Numbered from the stretch's first letter, positions 10,052 to 19,274 are shown. The stretch is DNA of 64,000 bases from Comamonadaceae bacterium (GCA_947478725.1 CANJWZ010000009.1:41353-105352), one strand, 5' to 3'. Notes: generated by a model from the sequence alone, not told the origin. A program made the numbers and translations.

Positions 10052-10159
10052 TTTAAACAGGCCAGCATTGGCGCTGCCCAAATGCCGAAATCGGTCATGC
10101 AGCCTCTTGTTTTGGCCGTGACGGTGCCCGTCAGGCCGCTAGACGTGCGTCGGTCCGCC

Positions 10160-10888
10160 TCAGCGCTTTCTGAAAATCACCACATGCTGCCAAGGCAGCG
10201 TGCTGGCGGTGCGCTCCCACACCAGAGCGTGGGCGGCGGCTTCCTTGCGCACCTGGGCTTCGCTCATTTTGTGCAAGGCCTTGATCGGCACACGGTTGTC
10301 TTCAGCCCGATATTCCACATAGGCGATGCGGCCGCCGGGCTTTAAGGCGCGTACCAGGCTGTCGATGACTTCAAACGGAAATTCCAGCTCGTGGTAGACG
10401 TCCACCATGATGGCCAAGTCGAGGCTCGCGTCCGGCAAATTCACACTCTGCAAGCCGCCCAGCACGGGTTTGATGTTGGTCAGGCCTGCTTTTTTGGCAC
10501 CGCCAGCCAGCATCTGCATCATCTCGGGCTGCACGTCTGTGGCATACACCACACCACTGGAGGTGACCAGCGGGGCCATGCGGCGGGCATAGTAGCCGGT
10601 GCCTGCGCCGATGTCGGCCACCGCCATACCAGGTTTGAGGCCCAGCTCACGCAGCAGCAAGTCGCCGCGCTCTTCCTGCTGGCGCTCCTCGCGCTCCAGC
10701 CAACTGGCGCCTTGCCAGCCCATCACGGCGGCAATCTCGCGGCCCATGTAAACCTTGCCAATGCCGTCTCGTGAGGCGGGAATCGACTGATAACGCGGCG
10801 CTTCTTTTTGGGCACTGTTTTGGGCGCTAACCAGGCCGGTGACGGCAACGGTCAGCAGTGCCAGCACGGTGCGTTTTGTCAAGCGCAT
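10160..10888 (-). CDS. Exported class I SAM-dependent methyltransferase
   Basis: A 242-residue protein with an N-terminal signal peptide (MRLTKRTVLALLTVAVTGLV, cleavage near SAQ). The class I methyltransferase fold follows, with motif I VADIGAGTGYYARRMAP at about residue 78, then VYATDVQPEMM and LDLAIMVDVYHELEF. The ATG at 10888 has a GAAGGAA ribosome binding site 5 nt upstream, so the longer open frame was rejected. A secreted methyltransferase of this kind is common in proteobacteria, but its substrate is not established. A DUF3717/DUF1289 gene precedes it by 34 nt. Confidence 0.88.
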   Translation of the reverse strand: MRLTKRTVLALLTVAVTGLVSAQNSAQKEAPRYQSIPASRDGIGKVYMGREIAAVMGWQGASWLEREERQQEERGDLLLRELGLKPGMAVADIGAGTGYYARRMAPLVTSSGVVYATDVQPEMMQMLAGGAKKAGLTNIKPVLGGLQSVNLPDASLDLAIMVDVYHELEFPFEVIDSLVRALKPGGRIAYVEYRAEDNRVPIKALHKMSEAQVRKEAAAHALVWERTASTLPWQHVVIFRKR

Positions 10889-10922
10889 GGCGTTTCCTTC
10901 GTGGGCAGCTTCCATGCCATTT

Positions 10923-11333
10923 TCAGCGCTTTTCAACCGCCCTGTCGGCATAACGGCCAAAGCGCCAGGACGCGCCTTCCAGCGTGATGCGCCGCCAAGT
11001 GCTGCGCTTGTCGGCAGCACCCATGGCGGGCCAGTTTTGCACTTCTTCAAAGGTACGGCCACAACCCTTGCACAGCTCGTCGCCCTGGCTGGTGGAGCAA
11101 ATGGCGATGCAGGGCGTGTCGGGTGTGGTGTCGTACCAGGTTTGCCAGGCCGCCATGGCCTTGGATGGAAAGCCTTCTACCGCCACTTGTTCTTCCCGGT
11201 AAAACACCATCAGCGCATACACCTCGGCCAGCGCCCGCAACTCGGGGGGCAACGTGATGCCGTCAAGCGAGGGCGATTTTTCACGCCAGTAGTTGATGGC
11301 CGCTTCAATGTCGGTGATGTGGATGGCAGGCAT
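10923..11333 (-). CDS. DUF3717 plus DUF1289 two-domain protein
   Basis: This 136-residue protein starts at the Met of MPAIHITDIEAAINYWRE. That N-terminal part (about residues 1-70) matches DUF3717. The C-terminal half has the DUF1289 cysteine pattern CIAICSTSQGDELCKGCGRT followed by a WRRI segment, a small putative zinc- or iron-binding module. No ribosome binding site is clear, and an earlier in-frame start cannot be excluded. It probably shares a transcript with the exported methyltransferase downstream. The function of both domains is unknown. Confidence 0.82.
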   Translation of the reverse strand: MPAIHITDIEAAINYWREKSPSLDGITLPPELRALAEVYALMVFYREEQVAVEGFPSKAMAAWQTWYDTTPDTPCIAICSTSQGDELCKGCGRTFEEVQNWPAMGAADKRSTWRRITLEGASWRFGRYADRAVEKR

Positions 11334-11449
11334 GAAACGGAGTACGACCAAGGCTAAGGGCTGCGGCGTCAAGCCGCCGATGGGATGATTATCGACCACC
11401 CCCGCATTAACCCTGATTTGCAAAAACCCCGTTCTTAGCTTCTAATACG

Positions 11450-11728
11450 CCCAAGAAGGGGAGTAACTCCCTCGTTTTGCCGGATTACTTCTACAACAGA
11501 CCCGCCGGCAAGCACGCTACAGCAAGTCGTCATTACGAAGCCGCCTAACAACGTTTGGTCTCAGCTTCCGGCTTGCTGGACATGCAGCGACACTGCATGT
11601 CGAGCCAGACCTTCGATGAAAAGCCTGAACAGGCATTTGTCGAAGCGTTTGCATTCGCCGCACAGGCGCATGCCCGACTTTCAACAAATTCCTGTCCAGT
11701 TCATTTGACGTCTGAACGGAGTTTTGTC
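11450..11728 (+). promoter_or_regulatory. Likely yybP-ykoY (Mn2+) riboswitch leader of terC
   Basis: The leader contains the hallmark AAGGGGAGTAACTCC at 11456-11470 and the family's 3' hallmark GAGCCAGACCTTCG at 11602-11615. The second element begins a long stem, CTTCGA (11611-11616) with TCGAAG (11640-11645), enclosing a GCCTG-AA-CAGGC hairpin (11623-11634). The gene behind it is terC, one of the commonest targets of this manganese-sensing aptamer. An RBS (GGAG) at 11718-11721 precedes the ATG at 11729. Ligand and mechanism are known for the family; the local fold is my reading. Confidence 0.8.
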
Positions 11729-12448
11729 ATGGAATTGTTTTCTTCCCCCTGGTGGTCAGCGTTGCTGGCCATTGTGTTGATTGACTTGGTGTTGGCGGGC
11801 GACAACGCGATTGTGATTGCGCTGGCCGCACGCAATCTGCCGCCCCATTTGCAGAAAAAAGCCATTGCCTGGGGCACGGTTGGCGCGATTGTTGTGCGCT
11901 CGGTCATGACCGTCGGCGTGGTCTGGCTGTTGAAAATACCCGGCCTGATGCTGGTCGGTGGCCTGGGCCTGCTGTGGATCGCCTACAAGCTGCTGGCGGA
12001 CCAAGGCAGCAAAGAGCACGACGGCCCGGTGGCCAGCACCTTCTGGGGCGCAATGAAGACCATTGTGGTGGCCGACGCACTGATGGGCATTGACAACGTG
12101 CTGGGTGTGGCCGGCGCAGCCCATGGCTCGTTTGACCTGGTGGTGATTGGCCTGTTGATCAGCGTGCCGATTGTGGTGTTTGGCAGCACCCTGGTGCTCA
12201 AGCTGGTGGAGCGCTTTCCAGTCATCATTCAAATCGGCTCGGCGGTGCTGGCCTTTACCGCCGCCAAGATGATCGTCAGCGAACAGCTGCTGGACCCAAT
12301 TTTTGGCGGACCAGACAGCCAGTCGTCGCAAAAGACGCTGCAAACCCTTGCCGAATACGGCGTCTACGTGCTGGCCATCGCCGGGGTGTTGGGTGCCGGT
12401 CTGTGGGGGGCCAAGCGCGACAAGACAAACCAGTCTCTGGGTCAGTAA
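11729..12448 (+). CDS. TerC-family integral membrane protein (probable metal exporter)
   Basis: A 239-residue membrane protein with about seven hydrophobic segments. It has the two TerC acidic motifs: LIDLVLAGDNAIVIALAAR near the N-terminus and VVADALMGIDNVLGVAGAAH in the middle. TerC relatives such as E. coli Alx and Bacillus MeeF/MeeY act in manganese homeostasis or export. A GGAG site precedes the ATG at 11729. The open frame extends upstream into the leader but is not used. The upstream riboswitch supports a manganese role. A second TerC paralogue lies at 21045-21743 without such a leader. Confidence 0.92.
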   Translation: MELFSSPWWSALLAIVLIDLVLAGDNAIVIALAARNLPPHLQKKAIAWGTVGAIVVRSVMTVGVVWLLKIPGLMLVGGLGLLWIAYKLLADQGSKEHDGPVASTFWGAMKTIVVADALMGIDNVLGVAGAAHGSFDLVVIGLLISVPIVVFGSTLVLKLVERFPVIIQIGSAVLAFTAAKMIVSEQLLDPIFGGPDSQSSQKTLQTLAEYGVYVLAIAGVLGAGLWGAKRDKTNQSLGQ

Positions 12449-12558
12449 CGCCCCCTGAGCCTCGCTCTTGGTCAGCCGCACCTTGATGTCGAGCGAGCCT
12501 TTATTTCAGTGTTTTTTATCAGTGTTTTTAATATCTAACTAGTAAACAGGAGAGCTTT

Positions 12559-13020
12559 ATGGAAACCATCATTGTTTTTATCGACGACGCAGACTACGCC
12601 GTGCAGATGCTGCAACCCATGTTGCCCGCCACAAACCACACCCCCACACGCTGGGTGCTGGTGGGCTGCGCGCCGCGCATCACCCGCCGCATCAGCAAAT
12701 GGGTGACGAAAGGCGCGCGGCAAAGCTGGCAATTGGCCTGGGCAGACAAGGTGTTTGCCCAAGTGTTGCCTTCGCTGCAGCAGCCCGGCAGAACAAGTGA
12801 CGAGATCGTCACCCAGCTGGCACCTTCGCGGCAAAGCCTGTGCGATCTGACCCAGTCACTGACCCAGCAACACGGCAGCGGCCGCGTGCTGGACGCGCGC
12901 CGGCCCAAATTGGGCCATGAGTTGCAGCCGGTCACCCCAGGCCAGAAGCAAGAGCGCCAGCAGATGACCGGCTACGCCGCGGCGCTGGCAGGCGCTAGCG
13001 TGCTGGCTGGCTTTGACTGA
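12559..13020 (+). CDS. Hypothetical cytoplasmic protein
   Basis: A 153-residue protein with a good ribosome binding site (AGGAGAGC) before the ATG. It starts METIIVFIDDADYAVQMLQP, reminiscent of the first strand of a nucleotide- or universal-stress-type fold. It ends in a hydrophobic alanine-rich segment (GYAAALAGASVLAGFD). An arginine-rich stretch (PRITRRISKWVTKGARQSW) lies in the middle. I recognise no domain. It is 110 nt downstream of terC in the same direction and convergent with the metalloprotease gene. It may be lineage-specific. Confidence 0.75.
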   Translation: METIIVFIDDADYAVQMLQPMLPATNHTPTRWVLVGCAPRITRRISKWVTKGARQSWQLAWADKVFAQVLPSLQQPGRTSDEIVTQLAPSRQSLCDLTQSLTQQHGSGRVLDARRPKLGHELQPVTPGQKQERQQMTGYAAALAGASVLAGFD

Positions 13021-13100
13021 CAGCTGAGGCGCGCTGGCAGTGGCTTATCTTTATTCAGGTGTAGTGACCAGCTTTACCGGGGCGCTGCTCGGTGCTGCAA

Positions 13101-14678
13101 TTAGCGATCGAGTTTGTCCTGGAGCGCTTGTTCTTTAACCAGTGATTGCACCTGCCGGGTGCGGGTGTCGATGATCGAGCCTTCCATGAAGTCGCTACTT
13201 GCCGGGTTGCTGCGCATGATGTTTTGCGCGGCTTTTAAGCGGTCTAGTGCAGCCGGGTAGTCCAGCCTGGCCGTATGGCTTTCAGCATCGGCCCGAATGG
13301 CCCGCACCGTTTGACCCTGGTTGCCGTAAGCCACGGCCAGCAGCTGCCAGGCACCGCCGTCTTTGGGGTGGTCCGTCACCCAGGTCGACAGCCTTCCCGA
13401 AACATCTTGCGGCCTACCCGCCGCCAGCAAGGCCTTGGACTGCGTCATCAGCTCGGCCCGAATCTTGGTTTTGCTGATGTCGATGGTTTTGAAGCTGGGC
13501 GGCACGCGGCCAGAGAGCAAGTCGACTTCTATTTGCAACAGCACAGCCTGCGACTGGGCCTGCGGGTCGCCTTGGGTGATTGCCATGACTTTTTCAGCCA
13601 GCTCCTGAGCTGCGGCAAAGTCGCGCAGTTTGGCAGCCGCCAAAGCACCGGCATATAACGCGCCTGCGCTGTTGATACCTTGACCAGGGGTGATCTGGGC
13701 ACTGGTGATCTGAGCTTGTACCAGCAAGGCGCGCAGAACATCCACGCCGGGGTCCGCCAGCACCTTGGCGCGTGCGGCCATCATGCCGTGCAGGACGCGT
13801 GCGTTGGCGGCTGCCAGCTGGGTGGCTGGGTTGGCAGGTGGCGTTTCTGTCGATGCCAGTTGCAGGCGCGACTGCACCTCGGCGATGCGCTGGGTCGTCA
13901 AGGGGTGTGAACGCAGGTACGGAAAAGCGCCGTTGTCGTTCAGGCGCGATGCCTGCTGCAGCTTTTCAAACATGCCGGCGGCACCACGCGCTTCAAAACC
14001 CGCGTCCAGCATCACGTTAAAACCAATCCGGTCGGCCTCACGCTCCATGTCGCGTGAAAAATTAAGCTGGCTTTGCGCAGCCACGGCTTGCCCACCCACC
14101 ACGGCAGCGCTGGCCGCCTGCGGACTTTTGCTGGCCGCCAGCGCGCCCAGAATCATGGCGCCTATCATCCACGGCGTGGTGCGCGACTGCTGCGTGATGA
14201 GGCGCGAGATATGCCGCTGCGTCACGTGTGTCAGTTCATGGCCCAGTACCGCGGCCAGCTCGTCCCGGCTGCTCACAGCGCTGATCAAACCCAGGTGCAC
14301 GCCCAGGTAACCGCCGGGCAGGGCAAAAGCGTTGACGCTGCGGTCGCGAATCAAAAACAGCTCCCAGGCAAAGCGCTCGTCCAGCTCGACATTCAGGTCG
14401 CCACGCGCCCGCGCCGCCGACATCAGGGGTTGCCAAATGGTTTGCAGGTAATCGGTGAGGACGGCATCGTCGATGTAGTCAGGGTCGCGGTAAATGCTGG
14501 CAGCAATGCGGTCGCCAATCCGGCGCTCGGCAGCTGCAGCCAGTTCAGAGTTGTCACCCAGAAATGGCAGAGCGCCTGAGGAGCGGACAGGAGTTTGAGC
14601 GTGCACAGCGATGGGACTTGCTGTCACGGCCAAAGCGGCCAGCAGGGCCAGAACTTTAAAACGGGTCAAGTGGGACAA
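13101..14678 (-). CDS. bepA: M48-family periplasmic metalloprotease/chaperone, BepA-like
   Basis: A 525-residue protein with a signal peptide (KVLALLAALAVTASPIAVHA). The M48 zinc motif HELTHVTQRH lies at about residue 145, and the third ligand is in the EREADRIGF region. TPR-like helices follow, as in E. coli BepA (YfgC), which maintains outer-membrane proteins such as LptD. The product begins with TTG at 14678, with GAGG 9 nt upstream. No ATG lies between the upstream stop and the signal peptide. A 53-codon frame overlaps this start and may couple its translation. Homology to BepA rather than another M48 member is inferred from the repeat tail. Confidence 0.9.
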   Translation of the reverse strand: MSHLTRFKVLALLAALAVTASPIAVHAQTPVRSSGALPFLGDNSELAAAAERRIGDRIAASIYRDPDYIDDAVLTDYLQTIWQPLMSAARARGDLNVELDERFAWELFLIRDRSVNAFALPGGYLGVHLGLISAVSSRDELAAVLGHELTHVTQRHISRLITQQSRTTPWMIGAMILGALAASKSPQAASAAVVGGQAVAAQSQLNFSRDMEREADRIGFNVMLDAGFEARGAAGMFEKLQQASRLNDNGAFPYLRSHPLTTQRIAEVQSRLQLASTETPPANPATQLAAANARVLHGMMAARAKVLADPGVDVLRALLVQAQITSAQITPGQGINSAGALYAGALAAAKLRDFAAAQELAEKVMAITQGDPQAQSQAVLLQIEVDLLSGRVPPSFKTIDISKTKIRAELMTQSKALLAAGRPQDVSGRLSTWVTDHPKDGGAWQLLAVAYGNQGQTVRAIRADAESHTARLDYPAALDRLKAAQNIMRSNPASSDFMEGSIIDTRTRQVQSLVKEQALQDKLDR

Positions 14679-14817
14679 AGGCCAGTACCTCGGCGGTGTT
14701 GGTGTTCACGATCACTGTCCAGACCGTGTTGCGGCTGACCAGCGGCAGGTAGCCAGCTGACGTGTTTGCAGGTGCGGCCTTGAGGCGGCCATCCCAAAAA
14801 GTGGCATTGTTCAACAT
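14656..14817 (-). CDS. Candidate 53-residue protein overlapping the bepA start
   Basis: A short frame on the minus strand runs from ATG 14817 to TAA 14656 and overlaps the TTG start of the metalloprotease gene by 23 nt. The product ends in an alternating hydrophobic pattern (NTVWTVIVNTNTAEVLAFVP) that looks like two beta strands. It contains a WDGRLKAAPANTSAGYLPLV segment. Composition is protein-like and not a shadow of a larger gene. The ribosome binding site (AAGAG) is unusually close to the ATG, which weakens the call. If real, it would couple translation of the protease. No function is recognised. Confidence 0.5.
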   Translation of the reverse strand: MLNNATFWDGRLKAAPANTSAGYLPLVSRNTVWTVIVNTNTAEVLAFVPLDPF

Positions 14818-14858
14818 ACTCTTATGATGACGGTTCAATCTAAAGGTTTCGCAACAGC

Positions 14859-15344
14859 ATGGCAGCAGATTCAGCACTCACCCACTTTGACGGCCACGGC
14901 CAGGCCCATATGGTGGACGTTTCGGCCAAGGCCGCCACCCACAGAATAGCCGTTGCCCAAGGCCGGATCGTGATGAACCCGGCCACGCTGGCCATCATTT
15001 TGGCAGGCAGCGCCAAAAAAGGCGATGTGCTGGGCATTGCGCGTGTTGCGGGCATCATGGCGGCCAAAAAAACCAGCGATTTGATTCCCTTGTGCCATCC
15101 ATTGGCTTTGACGCGGGTGACGGTTGACTTTACTACCGACAGCGCCAGCCATAGCGTGATTTGCAACGCAAGGGTTGAAACTGTCGGGCCTACCGGTGTT
15201 GAGATGGAGGCCCTGACGGCAGCGCAAATCGCCTTGCTCACCATTTACGACATGTGCAAAGCAGTCGACCGGGGCATGACCATCACCGACGTGCGGGTGC
15301 TTGAAAAGCATGGCGGTAAATCAGGCAGTTATGTGAATGCTTAA
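14859..15344 (+). CDS. moaC: Cyclic pyranopterin monophosphate synthase MoaC
   Basis: A 161-residue MoaC of normal length. Family motifs are [20 protein letters not shown], with the active-site His and Lys region, and [20 protein letters not shown] followed by [10 protein letters not shown]. It converts 3',8-cyclo-GTP to cyclic pyranopterin monophosphate in molybdenum cofactor synthesis. It diverges from the metalloprotease operon and meets the pilin glycosyltransferase gene tail to tail, overlapping by 4 nt. No other moa gene is in the window. Confidence 0.97.
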   Translation: MAADSALTHFDGHGQAHMVDVSAKAATHRIAVAQGRIVMNPATLAIILAGSAKKGDVLGIARVAGIMAAKKTSDLIPLCHPLALTRVTVDFTTDSASHSVICNARVETVGPTGVEMEALTAAQIALLTIYDMCKAVDRGMTITDVRVLEKHGGKSGSYVNA

Positions 15345-16894
15345 TTGGGTTTTGCATTCGCCTTCACCCACTGGCCGTGCTCTATTGGAAATGCTGCACG
15401 GTATCTGGCGATGACTGTCAGGGCTTCATCATCGCGTCCGAGCATCACCGCACTTTCGATCAGTTTTTCGACCACCCTGGGCTCTGGCGAATAGTGCATC
15501 AGCCTTGTTGCCGTACTGAATGTCCAGGCGGCAGTAGCCGCTGACAGGGGCGTCACCATCAATTCTGCAAATTGAACCTGGTCTGCAAACAACCACGAGC
15601 CGCGGATTTTGCTGAGCGTGTCGCTTTGGTACTGCGCATCACGCTGGTCTGGCTCCAAGTAAATTTGACTGATGCGGTGGTAGTCCCAGGCGGCGTAAGC
15701 GGTCAACACCAACAAAGCGCTCGCTACAATAACAGTAGCTACTCGCCAATATAAAACATGGGCTACGGCCGTATTCGATGCATTTTTTGGGTTATTGTCA
15801 GCTAAAGTCGGTTTTGGGCTGAACATCAGCAACACCAGGCTGATGCCAAAAGCCATTTGAAACGGCCCGTACCACAGCGGGTATTCCAGCATGCTGTGCA
15901 GCAGGATCACCGCGATGACAGCCCAAGCCATTTGCCGAGTCGTATCCCTTTCAGACCACGGCTTTTGACGCAGCACCCACCAGGCGAAACCACCGCAAGC
16001 CAGCAGCGCCAACGGCACACCCAGCTCAACCGTCAAATGCAGCGGTAGGTTATGCGCGTTGTCCAAAATATCGCAAAAACGGGGCTCGTTGTACAAAGTT
16101 ATAAAGTGGGCGTAGTCCAGCTCACCCCAGCCCCAGCCCAGCCAAGGTTTTTGCGCGATCAAATGCAGCACGTTGGACCACAGCAGCAGGCGGCTGCCGC
16201 AAGCCTCGTCTTGGCCCATACGCGCCAGGAGGCCGTTCTGGGACATGTCCAAGCCGGCCAGATAAGGCATGGCAAACACAGCCACCGTATACACACTTGC
16301 AGCCACCATCAGCAAGTGCCGCACGAAGCCTTCCCGCCACCGACCCCACAGGATCAGCAAAGCGCACACCAGCAACAGCTCAAACAAGCCAGTTCTTGAT
16401 AAAGAGATGGCATTGCCCACCGCCAGCACAGCAGCGGCCACCAGCAACGGCCAGAGCCGACTTGCAGGTTTGTCATGCATCCGGCCAAACGGGCGGGGCT
16501 GCAGCGTGATCCAAACCAAAGCCGCCAGGGCGATGTTGGTCAGCGTCGCAAACTGGTTGCGCTGGCGCAAGTTGGCAAAGGCTTCTCCGTACCGGGTTTG
16601 GTTGATGATGCTGCTGAGCTCTGAGGCAAGGCCAAAATATTGGATCAAGCCTATGCCACTGCTGATAAGGCCTGCAGACAACCAGGCTAGGGCTATGACT
16701 GAATGCAAGCGATCGGCTGCAATCAGACCGGTACCTACAAGGCCAATAACGAAAACCACACAGCACCATGAATATAACAAGGGCATGACTGTGGGCGAGG
16801 GGCCTGGTGCGATCGGATTAAGCCATGGAGACACACACGCAAATAATGCTAGTGCGAGGGGCAGAGTGACTAATCTGGGCGACGGTTGAACCAT
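15341..16894 (-). CDS. PglL-type O-oligosaccharyltransferase / O-antigen ligase family, copy 1
   Basis: A 517-residue membrane protein with roughly a dozen hydrophobic helices and a Wzy_C domain. Conserved features are [10 protein letters not shown] in an early loop, then [20 protein letters not shown] and [17 protein letters not shown] with the key His. [15 protein letters not shown] is followed by a C-terminal periplasmic region. This architecture is that of PglL/TfpO pilin O-glycosylases and WaaL ligases. It lies 3' of a second homologue and of pilA, all on the minus strand, so pilin is the likely acceptor (inference). No clear ribosome binding site precedes ATG 16894. Confidence 0.86.
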   Translation of the reverse strand: MVQPSPRLVTLPLALALFACVSPWLNPIAPGPSPTVMPLLYSWCCVVFVIGLVGTGLIAADRLHSVIALAWLSAGLISSGIGLIQYFGLASELSSIINQTRYGEAFANLRQRNQFATLTNIALAALVWITLQPRPFGRMHDKPASRLWPLLVAAAVLAVGNAISLSRTGLFELLLVCALLILWGRWREGFVRHLLMVAASVYTVAVFAMPYLAGLDMSQNGLLARMGQDEACGSRLLLWSNVLHLIAQKPWLGWGWGELDYAHFITLYNEPRFCDILDNAHNLPLHLTVELGVPLALLACGGFAWWVLRQKPWSERDTTRQMAWAVIAVILLHSMLEYPLWYGPFQMAFGISLVLLMFSPKPTLADNNPKNASNTAVAHVLYWRVATVIVASALLVLTAYAAWDYHRISQIYLEPDQRDAQYQSDTLSKIRGSWLFADQVQFAELMVTPLSAATAAWTFSTATRLMHYSPEPRVVEKLIESAVMLGRDDEALTVIARYRAAFPIEHGQWVKANAKPN

Positions 16895-16971
16895 AGAAAC
16901 TGATGCGCCTATTTTTTGCTACCGTTGAACTGGCTTGTGGAGATCGTCTTCGCCAATCAAATATGATGTCT

Positions 16972-18657
16972 TCAAGGGGTGATGACTTGAGATAACTCAG
17001 GATGATTTGCTAGCTGTAGTTCTCGCAACACGCTAACGCCAGCTTGATAGTAGTGGTGACCATACATTCCTCGAAGTATCGCAAATTGCACGGTCGCCTC
17101 ATCTGGGCGACCGTTCAGGCCCAAAGCAATCGCGTAGCGAAGTCTTAAGCTGCCGTAGGCAAATCGACTTGACGCCTTGCGCAAATTTTCCAACTCATCT
17201 ATTGTCATTGCGGGTAGCGCTTTTTGCCTGGCAGCATGAAGCATGGCGCTCATCTGTGTCAGGGCATAAATTTCTGGCGCTTTATATAAGGCAGGTGTTT
17301 GGCCCACATGCAAATTCTCAAACCGCACGACTCGAAAGTCCTCCTCCACCAAAAGATATTCATAGACAAGATAGCCGCCAACCATAAACGGTATGGTTAA
17401 TACGCAAACCATCAACATGCCGCTGGTTTTGACTTTGATTTCTTTTCTTGTTCGGTGCGATCCTTCCACAATGCCCACCATGAGCCCTGCAGTCAGCAGA
17501 AAGTACGAGTAGGCGAATGGAAACTCCACCAAACTGTGAGTCACGATTGGCAGAATGATCAGCAGTCCGTAAACAGCCGCCTGAGTCTTGGCTTGCTTCA
17601 TTCGTGTGAGTAGCCAGTGCGCGCATAGTGCCACCAGCAGCAAGCCGAGTGGCACGCCGTTCCAAGCCAAGATATCAAGTACAACGTTATGGGCGTTGCT
17701 ATAAGTTACTGAGCCGGGATAGTACAGGCTTCCCGCCGCATGAGCTGCGGGCATTTGATTCCAGCCATAGCCGAACCATGGTGCCTGCCCAATCCCACTG
17801 ATAACCTGCTTCCAGATGAGGGCCCGTTCGCCGTCAACCGAAAGTGTTATCTGGCGCGTCTCACCGAGGGAAAGCAGATCGCGCCCATAGGGTAGTGCTT
17901 GAAGGCAAAGCAGGTAGACCACTAACCATGCCCATACATAAACAAGCTTAATCCGCGAAGGGCGCTGCCAAGATTTCCAGGTGAAAAAAATGGCGCCCAC
18001 AACAGAGCTGAGCATCCCTGCACGCGATTGGGTCAGGATTAAAGCGAGCGTCAAGAAGCCGATGCCAAGCACTGCACCGGATCTTCCTACACGACCATGT
18101 TCAAAAGTCCAAAGCAAAGCAGCGATGCCTATCAACATTAACGTGGCCAATTGATTCGGCTGCCCCAGATTCCCCCTGGCGCGGTCATTAAAGCCCGTTT
18201 GAACCACATACATGCCCAGCGGCTCCTGTAAGCCTAACGACTGGAGCAATCCAATTGCAGCAGACACCAAAGCAACAAACCAGAGCAGATAAAAAATGAC
18301 GCTCAAATCATGCGGTTTATTCACAGCGTGACGGACGTAGCCGTAACCAAGGCAAATAGCGCCAGCAAAACTCAACAGATAAAAAGACAGCACCAATGCA
18401 TCGCCAACGAATAGATCGGCACTAAAGATAGTTTGAGCCCAGGGTATGAGAGCGACTGCACCCGCCCAAATCGCAACCACTGGGAGAACGTAAGCGTTAC
18501 CAGCTGCGGTGATGTAACGGTGCACCAGCAACAAGCCGACTCCCAAAATCGCCATTGCCTCGGCATGAAAATTGACCCATGGGCGGTAGTGATCAAACGA
18601 GAGCCATGCCATCGCAAAGAACAGCAGACCAAAAATATTAGTAACTGATGAGAGCAT
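16972..18657 (-). CDS. PglL-type O-oligosaccharyltransferase / O-antigen ligase family, copy 2
   Basis: A 561-residue polytopic membrane protein of the same family as the preceding entry, but clearly diverged. Matching motifs are GNLGQPNQLATLMLIG, WKQVISGIGQAPWFGYGWNQ, YSNAHNVVLDILAWNGVPLG with the conserved His, and SLVEFPFAYSYFLLTAGLM. It follows pilA by 44 nt. A terminator hairpin fills that gap and touches the ATG at 18657, leaving no room for a ribosome binding site. An internal start at Met16 is possible but also lacks one. Pilin O-glycosylation is the likely role, by position and family. Confidence 0.86.
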   Translation of the reverse strand: MLSSVTNIFGLLFFAMAWLSFDHYRPWVNFHAEAMAILGVGLLLVHRYITAAGNAYVLPVVAIWAGAVALIPWAQTIFSADLFVGDALVLSFYLLSFAGAICLGYGYVRHAVNKPHDLSVIFYLLWFVALVSAAIGLLQSLGLQEPLGMYVVQTGFNDRARGNLGQPNQLATLMLIGIAALLWTFEHGRVGRSGAVLGIGFLTLALILTQSRAGMLSSVVGAIFFTWKSWQRPSRIKLVYVWAWLVVYLLCLQALPYGRDLLSLGETRQITLSVDGERALIWKQVISGIGQAPWFGYGWNQMPAAHAAGSLYYPGSVTYSNAHNVVLDILAWNGVPLGLLLVALCAHWLLTRMKQAKTQAAVYGLLIILPIVTHSLVEFPFAYSYFLLTAGLMVGIVEGSHRTRKEIKVKTSGMLMVCVLTIPFMVGGYLVYEYLLVEEDFRVVRFENLHVGQTPALYKAPEIYALTQMSAMLHAARQKALPAMTIDELENLRKASSRFAYGSLRLRYAIALGLNGRPDEATVQFAILRGMYGHHYYQAGVSVLRELQLANHPELSQVITP

Positions 18658-18683
18658 AAAAAAAAGCGGCTAGGCCGCTTTTT
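18658..18683 (-). terminator. Rho-independent terminator after pilA
   Basis: GCGGC (18666-18670) and GCCGC (18674-18678) form a stem extended by A-T pairs on both sides, with loop TAG. On the minus strand a run of eight T follows. It ends pilA and abuts the start codon of the downstream glycosyltransferase, so read-through expression of that gene would be limited. Confidence 0.85.
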
Positions 18684-18701
18684 GTTTGTTTTGCACAATG
18701 C

Positions 18702-19196
18702 TTAGGTCGCTTTGCAAGAAGCGGGCAAATACTTCGCTGCAACGGTGCCGGGGCCACAAACCCAAGAAGTTGCAGCGGCGCCCAAGGCAGGCTGAAGGCA
18801 GGCCGCAAATGTTGTGACGTTAGATGCGCAAGGTGCGAGCAGGATCGTGCCGGTAGCACCCGTTATTGCCTGTGTGGTAATCGTCACGAGTGCGCCGCCA
18901 GCAACGCCTGGATTTGACGCAGCTGTAGCAACCGAAGCGACGTACTTTGTCGCTGCTGTACCAGAAACCTCACAGCCCCAGCCATTGGCAGCGATGGTGG
19001 TGCCAGAAGAAGCAACCTGGAGCATTTCAGTGATGTTTGTCCTGCAGGCAGAACCGGCCAAAATTGCCTCAGATATTTTCGCGCGTGCGGTGTAGTCCTG
19101 ATAAGCAGGCAAAGCCACCGCAGCCAAAATACCAATGATCGCCACGACGATCATCAGCTCGATCAGGGTAAAACCCTTTTGAATAGAACGCTTCAT
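18702..19196 (-). CDS. pilA: Type IV major pilin (type IVa)
   Basis: A 164-residue prepilin with the short leader MKRSIQKG and the processing/methylation site G|FTLIELM, followed by the hydrophobic helix [20 protein letters not shown]. Six Cys follow in the globular domain. The last two ([19 protein letters not shown]) make the C-terminal D-region loop typical of pilins. An AAGGAG ribosome binding site lies 7 nt before ATG 19196. The gene is preceded by a sigma-54 promoter and followed by its own terminator. PilD cleaves the leader and the mature protein assembles into pili for twitching, adhesion or DNA uptake. The two neighbouring PglL homologues suggest glycosylation. Confidence 0.95.
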   Translation of the reverse strand: MKRSIQKGFTLIELMIVVAIIGILAAVALPAYQDYTARAKISEAILAGSACRTNITEMLQVASSGTTIAANGWGCEVSGTAATKYVASVATAASNPGVAGGALVTITTQAITGATGTILLAPCASNVTTFAACLQPALGAAATSWVCGPGTVAAKYLPASCKAT

Positions 19197-19235
19197 AAAA
19201 AACTCCTTGATTAAAAATAAACTGACATATTCGTA

Positions 19236-19252
19236 CCGCAGTTTGCGTGCCA
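19236..19252 (-). promoter_or_regulatory. Sigma-54 (RpoN) promoter of pilA
   Basis: On the minus strand the site reads TGGCACGCAAACTGCGG. It has the invariant GG and GC separated by 10 nt, against the consensus TGGCACG-N4-TTGCW. The predicted transcription start is near 19224, giving a leader of about 28 nt that holds the AAGGAG site before the pilA ATG at 19196. Confidence 0.85.
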
Positions 19253-19274
19253 GATCAGTTATGAGGCAAATCAG

